The position numbers and the translations under genes were made by a program. Source: Flavobacteriales bacterium (lineage in GTDB: Bacteria > Bacteroidota > Bacteroidia > Flavobacteriales_D > Parvicellaceae). From it: 10,865 bases of DNA. Under the pieces are notes generated by a model that saw nothing but the letters and a program-made list of their open reading frames with translations, searched no databases and had not been told where the DNA came from. Location of the stretch: contig JALWSJ010000421.1 in assembly GCA_026993705.1 (NCBI GenBank), positions 1-10,865 of the forward strand, in the 5' to 3' direction. Below are positions 1 through 6,556 of this stretch, piece by piece (position 1 is the first letter of the stretch; each line of letters begins with the position of its first letter).

Positions 1-6
1 GTGCGA

Positions 7-130
7 TATTTTTACGTTAGTTGGATTAAGCGACTGTGAAAAACAGTTGAGTTTTTTTTGAGCTAACGTAAAAATTTAGGTAATTTCATAATTCATTGAT
101 TTTCAATGTTGTATTTTTACGTTAGTTGGA
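7..130. repeat. Cluster of three copies of an ATTTTTACGTTAG word
   Basis: A 19-nt word, TATTTTTACGTTAGTTGGA, occurs identically at 7-25 and 112-130. Its 13-nt core ATTTTTACGTTAG also occurs inverted at 63-75. The copy at 8-20 can therefore pair with 63-75 (13 bp, extendable by a G-U and a T-A pair), and a small ACTGT/ACAGT hairpin (33-37 with 43-47) sits inside that fold. The copy at 112-130 could compete for the same inverted arm. All of this is read directly from the sequence. No open reading frame of note lies here. The cluster could be the edge of a small non-autonomous mobile element, a binding-site array, or a decayed repeat; the window start cuts off the left context. Confidence 0.6.
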
Positions 131-151
131 ATCTCTAAAACAAGTATAATG

Positions 152-170
152 AGCACTATAAAGTGCTTTT
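152..170 (+). terminator. Small hairpin with T-run (possible terminator)
   Basis: AGCACT (152-157) pairs perfectly with AGTGCT (162-167) across an ATAA loop and is followed on the plus strand by TTTTATTT. This is the shape of a weak intrinsic terminator for plus-strand transcription, although no plus-strand gene is visible to its left. The minus strand has no T-run after the stem. It may simply be part of the repeat-rich region. Confidence 0.3.
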
Positions 171-200
171 ATTTCCTTTATATTTCTTTAAAAATTATTT

Positions 201-432
201 CCATAGCTCGGCTATGCGAAGAATTTTTTCATCATCTAAAGCAACTAAAACTCACTTTTTAAGCACTCATTCAACTTGCGTTAGGGATAGAACGGCGTGT
301 TTGAGCTCTTTTTTGCTTGCTTGCTGTTTGCAAGCAAAAAAAGCGAGTAGTGATAGCCTGACCCCAATTTTCAAAAACATCGTTTCGCCTGAGCGAAATG
401 TTGTTTTTGAAAATTGGGGGAACGCCCAAAAC
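201..432 (-). repeat. Structured intergenic repeat, copy A (two hairpins plus tail)
   Basis: Read on the minus strand, the copy opens with TTTTGGGCGTTCCCC at 431-417 and ends its core with CCCTAACGC near 286-278. Hairpin 1 (362-419) has an 18-bp perfect outer stem (362-379 with 402-419). After one mismatch it continues almost to a 4-nt loop. Hairpin 2 has TTTTTTGCTTG at 309-319 and CAAGCAAAAAA at 331-341. The boundary words GCGTT and AACGC can pair to close the core into a three-way junction. A tail (277-202) resembles the tail of copy B and ends in a CATAGC/GCTATG hairpin (202-216). The core begins 7 nt after the hemW stop codon, so it may also form the 3' end of the hemW transcript. There is no T-run after hairpin 1, so classic termination is not evident. 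Confidence 0.8.
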
Positions 433-438
433 AAGCTC

Positions 439-1569
439 CTATTCGGTAATAAATAAGTCGGCTGCTATTCGGTCGGCAAAGAGTTTTCCTTTCGGTGTTA
501 ATGTCAATCGATCTCCGTTTTGTTGAATCATTCCATTTTGGGCTTGTTGTGAGAGTTCTCCGACAAATCTTTTGTTTTGCTTTGGTGTTAATAACGAAAC
601 AATATAGTTTATATCACACCCCCAAACGGTTCGTAATCCAATTAGTAAGTGCTCATTTACTTTGTCTTCGTTTGACAGGGCTTCGGTTTCGAACCAAAGT
701 GTTTGACTTTCTATTGCTGTAATGTATTTCTTGTTATTAGCGATATTCCATTGGCGTGAATTTCCGTTAAACGAGTGAGCCGATGGTCCTATTCCCAGAT
801 AATGTTTACCTTGCCAATAGGAAGAGTTGTGCTTGGATATTTTACCGTTTTTTGCGAAATTGGAAGTTTCATATTGCTGAAAATTATTCTTTTCAAGTTT
901 TTTTGTTAACATCTCAAAATGCAACGCTCCTGTTTCGTCGTTTGGCGGGGTGATTTTTCCGGTTTTTATAAAGTGAGCCAAAGCGGTTTTTTTCTCGACG
1001 GTTAAATTATATGCCGAAATATGAGGAACATTCAAATTCAACGCTTGTTGAATATTGCTGAGCCATTGTTTTTTACTTAGGTTTGGTAATCCGTAAATTA
1101 AATCTATGGTAATGTTTTCAAATCCTACTTCTTGAGCATTCTTAACACATTCTACACTATCATAGGCTGTGTGAGTGCGGTTCATCCATCTTAAATGTTC
1201 ATCAAAAAAAGATTGAACTCCTATACTCAATCGGTTTACTCCTATTTCTTTTAGTTGATGTAATTTTTCTATGCTCAAATCATCCGGATTGGCTTCGAGC
1301 GTAAATTCTATTTCTGAGGATAGTGAATAATTTTCGCGAATCGTATTGACTATTTCGAGCAACTCCTCTCGGGTCAACAAACTGGGAGTTCCTCCTCCAA
1401 AATAAATAGTTTCAACAGATTGATTTTGAAGGTAGTCTTTCTGTCTATTTAGTTCAACTATCATCGCGTTCAGCAACTCCTCCTTAAAGCGTAGAGATGT
1501 TGAAAAATGAAAGTCGCAATAATGACACGCTTTTTTACAAAAAGGGATATGGATATAAATTCCTGCCAG
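439..1569 (-). CDS. hemW: HemW-like radical SAM heme chaperone, apparent CTG start
   Basis: This is a radical SAM protein of the HemN/HemW family. HemW proteins are thought to act as heme chaperones and are often misannotated as oxygen-independent coproporphyrinogen III oxidases. The reading frame upstream of the first ATG/GTG/TTG (TTG at 1476) encodes AGIYIHIPFC, then the [4Fe-4S] motif C11-x3-C15-x2-C18 followed by DF, as in HemW (HemN has an extra Cys). SAM-binding GGGTPS is at about 58-63, and a HemW-type C-terminal region follows. The protein must therefore begin upstream of 1476. The codon just before the conserved Ala-Gly is CTG (1567-1569), and an in-frame TAA lies two codons further upstream, leaving CTG as the only plausible start. 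Length is then 376 residues, which I believe is normal for the family. The 14-nt gap to the upstream gene suggests co-transcription. Function is inferred from family motifs. Confidence 0.9.
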   Translation of the reverse strand: MAGIYIHIPFCKKACHYCDFHFSTSLRFKEELLNAMIVELNRQKDYLQNQSVETIYFGGGTPSLLTREELLEIVNTIRENYSLSSEIEFTLEANPDDLSIEKLHQLKEIGVNRLSIGVQSFFDEHLRWMNRTHTAYDSVECVKNAQEVGFENITIDLIYGLPNLSKKQWLSNIQQALNLNVPHISAYNLTVEKKTALAHFIKTGKITPPNDETGALHFEMLTKKLEKNNFQQYETSNFAKNGKISKHNSSYWQGKHYLGIGPSAHSFNGNSRQWNIANNKKYITAIESQTLWFETEALSNEDKVNEHLLIGLRTVWGCDINYIVSLLTPKQNKRFVGELSQQAQNGMIQQNGDRLTLTPKGKLFADRIAADLFITE

Positions 1570-1583
1570 TGTTTATGTTCTAT

Positions 1584-3122
1584 TTAGTCTTGGTAAGAAA
1601 GTAAACTCCCTTCTTCTACTTCGGGGAACATATCCTCATAAGTAAGGATCTCTTTCATGCTGACTCTTCTATTTATATGTTTTCTTTTCAAATCTTTTGG
1701 CGATTCCACTCCTGTTGCGGCTAACAATTCCACAAAACTTTTAACGGTTTCTTTATGAAAATTATAGACTCTTTGTGTTTTGTCTTCAACATCTAATCCA
1801 CGTATCAGATGTTTGTTTTGTGTAGCTACACCAACAGGACAAGTATTTGTATTGCATTGCAAGGCTTGAATACATCCTGTTGCCATCATCATTGCTCTGG
1901 CACTATTCACCATATCTGCACCCAACGCCAAAGCTCTAGCTATATGAAATCCGGTCAATATTTTACCCGATGCAATTACTCTTATGTCTTTCTTTAGACC
2001 ATAACCTCGTAGTGTATCTACTACAAAAACTAAAGCGTCTCTTAGTGGCATGCCTATTGAATTAGAAAATTCAACAGGGGCAGCTCCTGTTCCTCCTTCG
2101 CCTCCATCAACGGTAATAAAATCCGGAGAAATCCCCGTAGAAATCATCGCTTTACAAATGTCTTCAAATTCTTCTTTTTTTCCAATACATATTTTAAACC
2201 CAACCGGTTTTCCTCCCGATAATTCTCTTAACTGAGCTATAAATTTCATTAACCCTTCCGGAGAATCAAAAGCCGAGTGGCTTGGTGGAGAAATCACATC
2301 GGTGTGTGGTTTGACGTGTCTAATCTTGGCTATTTCTTCTGTATTTTTTATAGCCGGTAAAATTCCTCCATGCCCGGGTTTTGCTCCTTGTGAAAGTTTA
2401 ATTTCTATCATTTTTACGTTATCACGAGTAGCCATAGCCTTAAATGTATCGGGGCAGAAATTACCCTCCGGAGTTCTACATCCAAAATATCCTGTACCTA
2501 TTTGCCAAACTAAATCTCCACCGGGTTTAAGATGATAAGGGCTTACACTTCCTTCCCCTGTATTGTGTGCAAAACCACCTTTTTTTGCTCCTCCATTCAT
2601 CGCCAAAACCGCTCTATAACTTAAGGCTCCAAAACTCATAGCTGAAATATTAAGAATACTTGCCGAATAAGGCTGTTCACAATCTTTCCCACCAACAGTT
2701 ATGCGAGGGTCGTGATTTATTTTAGCTTGCGGCGTAGCATAGATAGAATGCCCCATCCATTCATATCCTACCTTATAAACATCCTTTTGCGTTCCAAACG
2801 GCATTGTATCGTTAACATCTTTTGCTCTTTGATAAATTAACGAACGAAATAAACGATTAATAGGTCTCCCCTCTGTATCTGTTTCTACAAAATATTGCAT
2901 AAGTTCAGGACGAATGGACTCTAACATATAGCGAAAACGACCTACTAAAGGAAAATTCCTTCTAATAGTGTGTTTCGTCTGCACCATATCAAAAATTGCC
3001 ATTATTATTATAGGAATTACCAATGTCAATGTCCATAAAATAGGAGGCCACGCTATTGCAATTGCTCCAATCCCTCCTAAGACAAAAATACTTATAGAAA
3101 TAAAAAATCTTCTTACATTCAT
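1584..3122 (-). CDS. FMN-binding glutamate synthase family protein with N-terminal membrane segment
   Basis: This 512-residue protein carries the central FMN/Fe-S domain of the glutamate synthase large subunit (Glu_synthase family) without the N-terminal glutamine amidotransferase or the C-terminal GltB beta-helix domain. Visible landmarks are SAMSFGALS-like sequence at about 160-168, GAKPGHGG at 247-253, the flavin-site stretch VDGGEGGTGAAP at 338-349, and the cluster motif C417-x5-C423-x4-C428 followed by PVGVATQ. Residues 5-45 are hydrophobic, giving one or two membrane segments, so the catalytic domain is probably membrane-anchored. Free-standing proteins of this type are widespread, but their substrate is not established; they should not be assumed to make glutamate. 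ATG at 3122 is used because a -7-like box lies 37 nt upstream and the hydrophobic segment follows directly. It probably heads an operon with hemW. Confidence 0.88.
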   Translation of the reverse strand: MNVRRFFISISIFVLGGIGAIAIAWPPILWTLTLVIPIIIMAIFDMVQTKHTIRRNFPLVGRFRYMLESIRPELMQYFVETDTEGRPINRLFRSLIYQRAKDVNDTMPFGTQKDVYKVGYEWMGHSIYATPQAKINHDPRITVGGKDCEQPYSASILNISAMSFGALSYRAVLAMNGGAKKGGFAHNTGEGSVSPYHLKPGGDLVWQIGTGYFGCRTPEGNFCPDTFKAMATRDNVKMIEIKLSQGAKPGHGGILPAIKNTEEIAKIRHVKPHTDVISPPSHSAFDSPEGLMKFIAQLRELSGGKPVGFKICIGKKEEFEDICKAMISTGISPDFITVDGGEGGTGAAPVEFSNSIGMPLRDALVFVVDTLRGYGLKKDIRVIASGKILTGFHIARALALGADMVNSARAMMMATGCIQALQCNTNTCPVGVATQNKHLIRGLDVEDKTQRVYNFHKETVKSFVELLAATGVESPKDLKRKHINRRVSMKEILTYEDMFPEVEEGSLLSYQD

Positions 3123-3158
3123 TATATTATGTATTAATATTTAATAAAATATTATCCG

Positions 3159-3166
3159 CAAAGATA
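3159..3166 (-). promoter_or_regulatory. Bacteroidota -7 box for the glutamate-synthase-like gene
   Basis: On the minus strand 3166-3159 reads TATCTTTG, an exact match to the Bacteroidota -7 consensus TAnnTTTG, and the next bases are C and G. It lies 37 nt upstream of the ATG at 3122. A TTG-type -33 box at standard spacing is not clear; the nearest TTG is about 25 nt away. The rest of the gap 3123-3373 shows only AT-rich sequence and no convincing gene. Confidence 0.5.
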
Positions 3167-3358
3167 CAACTTATCTTTCTCTTTAGCATTTCAATACGCA
3201 AAACAAATATTTTTAGTATTACCTTGTATCCACAAATAATTTCATTACAAAAAGCAACAATATTAGTCTTGCACAATTTTGAGAAACATAAACAAGCCTT
3301 AGCTGTATAGAAGAGTATCAAAACTATGTAAAACAGAGCTTTATAACAAGCCTATTCT

Positions 3359-3371
3359 TACTAACTTAGTA
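3359..3371. other. 13-nt perfect palindrome at the end of the hydrolase gene
   Basis: TACTAA-C-TTAGTA is a palindrome centred on position 3365, three bases past the hydrolase stop codon (3374-3376). It is too short in loop length to be a good RNA hairpin and has no T-run, so it is a weak candidate for a terminator or a dimeric protein-binding site. It could also be chance in AT-rich DNA. Confidence 0.25.
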
Positions 3372-3373
3372 CA

Positions 3374-4132
3374 TTATCCAAGATAACGTGTACTCCAATT
3401 TGCAACCATTTCTCCAACATATATAGAATCTGCCTTGTTCGTTAACAAGTGGTCTGCACCATCTAATGAAATAAAACTTTTGGGATGCCATGCCGATTGA
3501 TAAATTTGTGCAGCATTCTCGATTCCTACAGTCATATCCTGTGGAGAATGTAATACTAATAAGGCTTTACCTAATTTTTTTAATGTGTCCTCCATATTTT
3601 TCTCGTTGATATCTTCCAAGAATTGTTTTTTTATTTTAAACTCTCTTCCTCCAATCATTAGTACAGCTTCACCTGTCTCATTTATTGCATCCATTCCCGA
3701 TTTAAATAAATGGGACACATGCTTAGGGTTGGACGGAGCTCCTATGGTAGCAACAGCCTTTACACTTTCTATTTGACTCGCTGCAAAAACCACCGCTGCA
3801 CCTCCTAATGAATGCCCCACCAGTATATCAGGAGAAGAATAATTCGTTTCTAAAAAATTAGCGGCAGCTATTAAATCATCAACATTTGAAGAGAAATTTG
3901 TATGCTCAAAGTCACCTTCACTTTCACCCAGTCCGGTAAAATCAAACCGCAGTACAGCTATCCCGTTATTAGTCAAAGCTTTTCCTATGTTTCTAACAGC
4001 AGTTAGATTTTTATTACATGTAAAACAATGAGCAAACAAAGCATACCCTCTGATTTCATCGTCAGGAAATTCTATTTTTGCCGCTAGTTCGTGACCTAAT
4101 AAATTTTTAAATTTTATTTTTTTGCTTTTCAT
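3374..4132 (-). CDS. Alpha/beta hydrolase (serine hydrolase family)
   Basis: This soluble alpha/beta-hydrolase is 252 residues from the ATG at 4132. A TTG eight codons upstream (4156) would give 260, but the ATG is preferred because the MKSKKIKF start fits the beginning of the first beta strand and TTG is a weaker start. From the ATG, the nucleophile elbow GHSLGG places Ser at 108, Asp at 199 (HSPQD) and His at 228 (GADHL), giving a complete catalytic triad. An HCFTC motif near 35-39 is probably by the oxyanion hole. Its closest type, as I recall it, is the hydrolase half of proteins fused to an OsmC-like peroxidase domain. Here the chain stops at the end of the hydrolase fold (WSTRYLG), so the OsmC half is absent. 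Substrate unknown. It is transcribed alone and divergently from the lysine-rich gene. Confidence 0.85.
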   Translation of the reverse strand: MKSKKIKFKNLLGHELAAKIEFPDDEIRGYALFAHCFTCNKNLTAVRNIGKALTNNGIAVLRFDFTGLGESEGDFEHTNFSSNVDDLIAAANFLETNYSSPDILVGHSLGGAAVVFAASQIESVKAVATIGAPSNPKHVSHLFKSGMDAINETGEAVLMIGGREFKIKKQFLEDINEKNMEDTLKKLGKALLVLHSPQDMTVGIENAAQIYQSAWHPKSFISLDGADHLLTNKADSIYVGEMVANWSTRYLG

Positions 4133-4236
4133 ATTTAATTGGTTGATTATACTCAAAAAACCTGACAGATTAAGTATGAAAAAACAATATTTTTTCTATA
4201 AATCATGATGAAACCAATTTATTATCTATATTATTC

Positions 4237-4252
4237 GGGGAACGCCCAAAAC
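4237..4252 (-). repeat. Remnant of the structured repeat, copy D (5' boundary only)
   Basis: GGGGAACGCCCAAAAC at 4237-4252 is identical to 417-432 in copy A and shares its 15-nt core with the reverse complement of the opening of copy C. On the minus strand it is the opening word TTTTGGGCGTTCCCC of the element. The sequence beyond (4236 down to about 4160) has neither of the two hairpins nor the CCCTAAC end, so this is a truncated or solo copy. It lies between the divergent hydrolase and lysine-rich genes. Confidence 0.6.
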
Positions 4253-4309
4253 CTTATCGAAGAATTTTACTAATTTTACAGGAAAGTAATCCTTGAACCC
4301 GAATTATAT

Positions 4310-4603
4310 ATGAATAGCATTTTTATAAAAATAATAGTGCTTCTCGCTGTAGTAGTATCGAGCAATATGGCTTTTAGTCAAGAAGCTCCTTCAAAAGAAC
4401 CGCGTAATAAATTTCACGAAAAGAAGAAAAAAGAACGGGAAAAGAACGAGAAAAAGGCTGAAAAAGAACTGATTAAACATCATATGAAAATCCAAAGCAA
4501 AGAAACGCGGAAAAGGATGAAAAAAAGTAAAAAGCAGGCTAAACGAATGAAGAAAAATAAGTCATCCGAACCGTTTTGGAAGAAATGGTTTATTAAGCAC
4601 TAA
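4310..4603 (+). CDS. Small exported lysine-rich protein of unknown function
   Basis: This is a 97-residue protein with a clear signal peptide: short N-terminus with one Lys, a hydrophobic core IIVLLAVVVSS, and a likely signal peptidase I site after NMAFSQ (residue 24). The mature part is about 73 residues, of which 25 are Lys and 5 are Arg, many in EK-rich stretches that should form a long charged helix, ending in an aromatic WKKWF patch. No enzyme motif or known domain is recognised. Codon use is A-rich, as expected from the composition. It is transcribed alone, upstream of a hairpin shared with the convergent DUF58 gene. Similar small basic exported proteins exist in Flavobacteriia, and nucleic-acid or envelope-polyanion binding is only a guess. 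The signal peptide makes a real gene likely despite its low complexity. Confidence 0.75.
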   Translation: MNSIFIKIIVLLAVVVSSNMAFSQEAPSKEPRNKFHEKKKKEREKNEKKAEKELIKHHMKIQSKETRKRMKKSKKQAKRMKKNKSSEPFWKKWFIKH

Positions 4604-4628
4604 TACTATTTAAACGTTCAAATAGTAT
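4603..4628. terminator. Hairpin between convergent genes (possible bidirectional terminator)
   Basis: ATACTATTT (4603-4611) pairs perfectly with AAATAGTAT (4620-4628) over an 8-nt loop. It starts on the last base of the lysine-rich gene's stop codon and ends 15 nt before the DUF58 stop (4644). Neither strand has a strong T-run after the stem, so it is an atypical terminator. A very similar stem occurs at 8995-9020. Confidence 0.5.
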
Positions 4629-4643
4629 GATAGAAAGACAAGG

Positions 4644-5555
4644 CTAATTCATTTTTTTTCGTTTCATCAGGTATTTCAGCAGAACCGCATCGAAGCCTTC
4701 GTTAATATCCACAAAGGTATAGTCTATGTGATATTGGGCACATTTCAGCTTAATTTCCTGTTGTTTTTTCTCAAATAATTGTCGGTACTCATCCTTTACT
4801 TGATAAGGGTTGAGTTTTATACTTTCTCCACTTTCCATATCGACAAAAGTGTAGGGCGAATTATCGTAGTTGAGTAGTTCTTCTTTATCCTTATCTACGG
4901 TTTGAAAAATAATTACTTCGTGTTTTCTGTATTTAAGGTGCTGAAGAGCGGTAAAAAGCTCGTCGCTGTTATGTTGAGTGTCAAAAACATCTGTAAACAA
5001 CACAATTAGCGAACGCTTGTGGGTGAGTTCGGCTACTTGATGCAGTGTGTCGGTCAGGTTTGTCGTTTTGATTTGATTTTTATCGTAATTGTGCCATTTT
5101 TTTTCCAGTTCGTTAAATAAAAACCGTTGATGTGTAGCACTTGATTTGGCAGGCGTATGCAAATGTGTTTGTTCGTCAAAAAGCGAAAGTCCAACGGCAT
5201 CCCTCTGTTTTCTGAGCATATAAATAATAGCGGCAGCAGCATCAATCGAAAATTCTATTTTGTTGTATCTTTGTGCCGGAAAATACATCGACGAAGACGT
5301 GTCAATAACGATTTGACACCTCAAGTTGGTTTCCTCTTCGTATCGTTTTACGTATAAACGCTCTGTTCTTCCGTACAATTTCCAATCAATATGTTTGGTT
5401 GATTCTCCTTTGTTGTAAATTCGATGTTCGGCAAATTCAACACTAAAACCATGGTATGGGCTTTTGTGCAAACCGGTAATAAAGCCTTCTACAGCTTGTT
5501 TAGCCAGCAATTCTAAGCTACCAAACTCTCTTGCTATTTTATGGTTTATTTTCAA
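4644..5555 (-). CDS. DUF58 domain-containing protein (VWA-like, MoxR/Bat-associated family)
   Basis: This 303-residue soluble protein matches the DUF58 family. The signature region at about 33-77 contains the stretch from GFSVEFAEHR through GEST-HIDWKLYGRTE to YVKRYEEETN. It is followed by a von Willebrand A-like domain with the metal-site motif D85-T-S87-S-S89. No membrane segment is seen. In many bacteria such proteins are encoded beside a MoxR-type AAA+ ATPase and BatA/B/C/D/E proteins and are thought to take part in ATPase-assisted metal insertion, complex assembly or stress response. None of those partners is beside it here: its neighbours are the lysine-rich protein and, across copy B of the repeat, an MBL-fold hydrolase. 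The ATG at 5555 fits the family N-terminus (an FGSLELLAK-like beginning). Molecular role unknown. Confidence 0.88.
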   Translation of the reverse strand: MKINHKIAREFGSLELLAKQAVEGFITGLHKSPYHGFSVEFAEHRIYNKGESTKHIDWKLYGRTERLYVKRYEEETNLRCQIVIDTSSSMYFPAQRYNKIEFSIDAAAAIIYMLRKQRDAVGLSLFDEQTHLHTPAKSSATHQRFLFNELEKKWHNYDKNQIKTTNLTDTLHQVAELTHKRSLIVLFTDVFDTQHNSDELFTALQHLKYRKHEVIIFQTVDKDKEELLNYDNSPYTFVDMESGESIKLNPYQVKDEYRQLFEKKQQEIKLKCAQYHIDYTFVDINEGFDAVLLKYLMKRKKMN

Positions 5556-5579
5556 AATGAGGAATTTTAGTTATACCAA

Positions 5580-5587
5580 CAAATGTA
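5580..5587 (-). promoter_or_regulatory. Bacteroidota -7 box for the DUF58 gene
   Basis: The minus strand reads TACATTTG at 5587-5580, an exact TAnnTTTG match, 24 nt upstream of the DUF58 ATG. No TTG-type -33 box is seen at the usual 17-23 nt distance, so the call rests on the -7 box and position only. Confidence 0.4.
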
Positions 5588-5640
5588 AAGGATTTTTTAT
5601 GAATTTGATTTTAGATACAATATTTTTTGGCTTGAATTAT

Positions 5641-5850
5641 TTGGGCGTTTCCCTATTTTTCTACAACAACATACCGCTATCGCTTAACGTTGTTGTAGAA
5701 AAATAGGGTCGGGCTATCCGCTATATCTTTTGGTTTGCATAAAGCAAACAAACCAAAAGGATGTCGCTCCTATCCCTAACACGGAATAAAATAAGTGCAG
5801 AGAAAATGGTATTTAGATTTCTTAGACGATAAAAATAATTTTATATAGCC
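5641..5850 (+). repeat. Structured intergenic repeat, copy B (two hairpins plus tail)
   Basis: The core runs from TTGGGCGTT (5641-5649) to CCCTAAC (5774-5780). Hairpin 1 has a perfect 20-bp stem, 5651-5670 with 5689-5708, and an 18-nt loop holding ATCGCTTAACG. The linker GTCGGGCTATCCGCTATAT leads to hairpin 2: CTTTTGGTTTG at 5727-5737 pairs with CAAACCAAAAG at 5749-5759. A nested GTTTGC/GCAAAC pairing (5733-5738 with 5744-5749) is an alternative to the apical part. The closing word is AACAC, not AACGC, so the outer GCGTT pairing has one mismatch. The tail, to ATAGCC at 5845-5850, resembles that of copy A. The element fills most of the gap between the divergent DUF58 and MBL-fold genes and ends just upstream of the latter's promoter. 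Confidence 0.85.
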
Positions 5851-5853
5851 CGA

Positions 5854-5882
5854 CTGTGAAAAATGTTTTTCTCATACCTTTG
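5854..5882 (+). promoter_or_regulatory. Probable promoter of the MBL-fold hydrolase gene
   Basis: TACCTTTG at 5875-5882 is an exact match to the Bacteroidota -7 consensus TAnnTTTG. CTG at 5854-5856, one base off the TTG -33 box, lies 18 nt upstream of it. Transcription would start near 5888, about 20 nt before the ATG at 5907. The -33 half sits directly after the tail of repeat copy B. Confidence 0.5.
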
Positions 5883-5906
5883 CACCTACAAAAAAAGTAA
5901 CACCAA

Positions 5907-6545
5907 ATGATTACCATAGAACAACATACCTTTAACCCCTTTCAAGAAAACACTTTTTTAGTTTACGACGAAACCAAGGAAGCCTTAATCATCGATGCGG
6001 GGTGTTATACTCCGGCAGAGAAACAAGCCTTCAAACAGTTAATCGAAGAAAAGGAATTAAGAGTAAAAGGTATAATCAGCACTCACAGTCATTTGGATCA
6101 TGTTTTTGGAAACAAATTTATCATGGAAACTTTTAATGTAGGACTGACTATACACAAAGAAGACTTACAAACGCTACTTATGTTGGAAGAGGTATGTACT
6201 GCATACGGAATACCCAACGTCGATAAATCTCTGATGCCCGATTCTTTTGTAAAAGAAGGTGATAAAATTACCTTCGGAAATTCATCTCTTGATGTAATTT
6301 TCGTTCCCGGACATGCACCGGGTCATATAGCCTTTATCGCACATGAGGAAAGATTCATCGTTAACGGCGATTGCCTATTTATGGGAAGCATAGGCAGAAC
6401 CGATTTGCCCAGAGGAAACCACCAACAACTTTTGGATAGTATCACCCATAAAATATTTACACTTCCCGAAGATTACACTGTTTATTGCGGTCATGGGCCA
6501 TCAACTACCGTAGGCTTTGAAAAGAAGCACAATCCTTTTTTCTAA
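5907..6545 (+). CDS. Metallo-beta-lactamase-fold hydrolase (glyoxalase II-like)
   Basis: This is a 212-residue single-domain MBL-fold protein. The metal-binding set is complete: H60-S-H62-L-D64-H65, H136 within PGHAPGH, D155 in NGDCLF, and H196 in YCGHGP. The segment GSIGRTDLPRG (160-170) and the ending VGFEKKHNPFF are typical of the glyoxalase II-like/YcbL-type subgroup, which often hydrolyses thioesters such as S-lactoylglutathione. Many Bacteroidota lack glutathione, so the true substrate could be another thiol ester and is not settled by sequence. It is probably cytoplasmic, with no signal peptide. The ATG at 5907 begins at the usual first beta strand (MITIEQHTFNPFQENTFLV-like). It is transcribed alone from the promoter just upstream and converges on the DUF2851 gene with an 11-nt gap and no obvious terminator between. 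Confidence 0.9.
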   Translation: MITIEQHTFNPFQENTFLVYDETKEALIIDAGCYTPAEKQAFKQLIEEKELRVKGIISTHSHLDHVFGNKFIMETFNVGLTIHKEDLQTLLMLEEVCTAYGIPNVDKSLMPDSFVKEGDKITFGNSSLDVIFVPGHAPGHIAFIAHEERFIVNGDCLFMGSIGRTDLPRGNHQQLLDSITHKIFTLPEDYTVYCGHGPSTTVGFEKKHNPFF

Positions 6546-6556
6546 AATGAAAAGAA

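Noticed and set aside
278..431. Element A as an integron attC site
   Set aside because: The boundary words are in the wrong sense: attC sites run AAC...GTT from outside in, whereas here it is GTT...AAC. Copies lie beside unrelated core genes rather than in a cassette array, and no integrase is present.
163..456. 97-residue plus-strand open frame
   Set aside because: It runs straight through the hairpins of repeat copy A and into the antisense of hemW; its composition mirrors the repeat arms and it has no recognisable motif.
3127..3321. 64-residue minus-strand frame upstream of the glutamate-synthase-like gene
   Set aside because: It covers the -7 box of the downstream gene, is Cys/Ile-rich without a motif and looks like AT-rich intergenic sequence.
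31..5863. Shared 13-mer CGACTGTGAAAAA at 31-43 and 5851-5863
   Set aside because: A 13-nt match between two AT-rich intergenic sites is about what chance gives in a window of this size, and the flanks do not extend the match.
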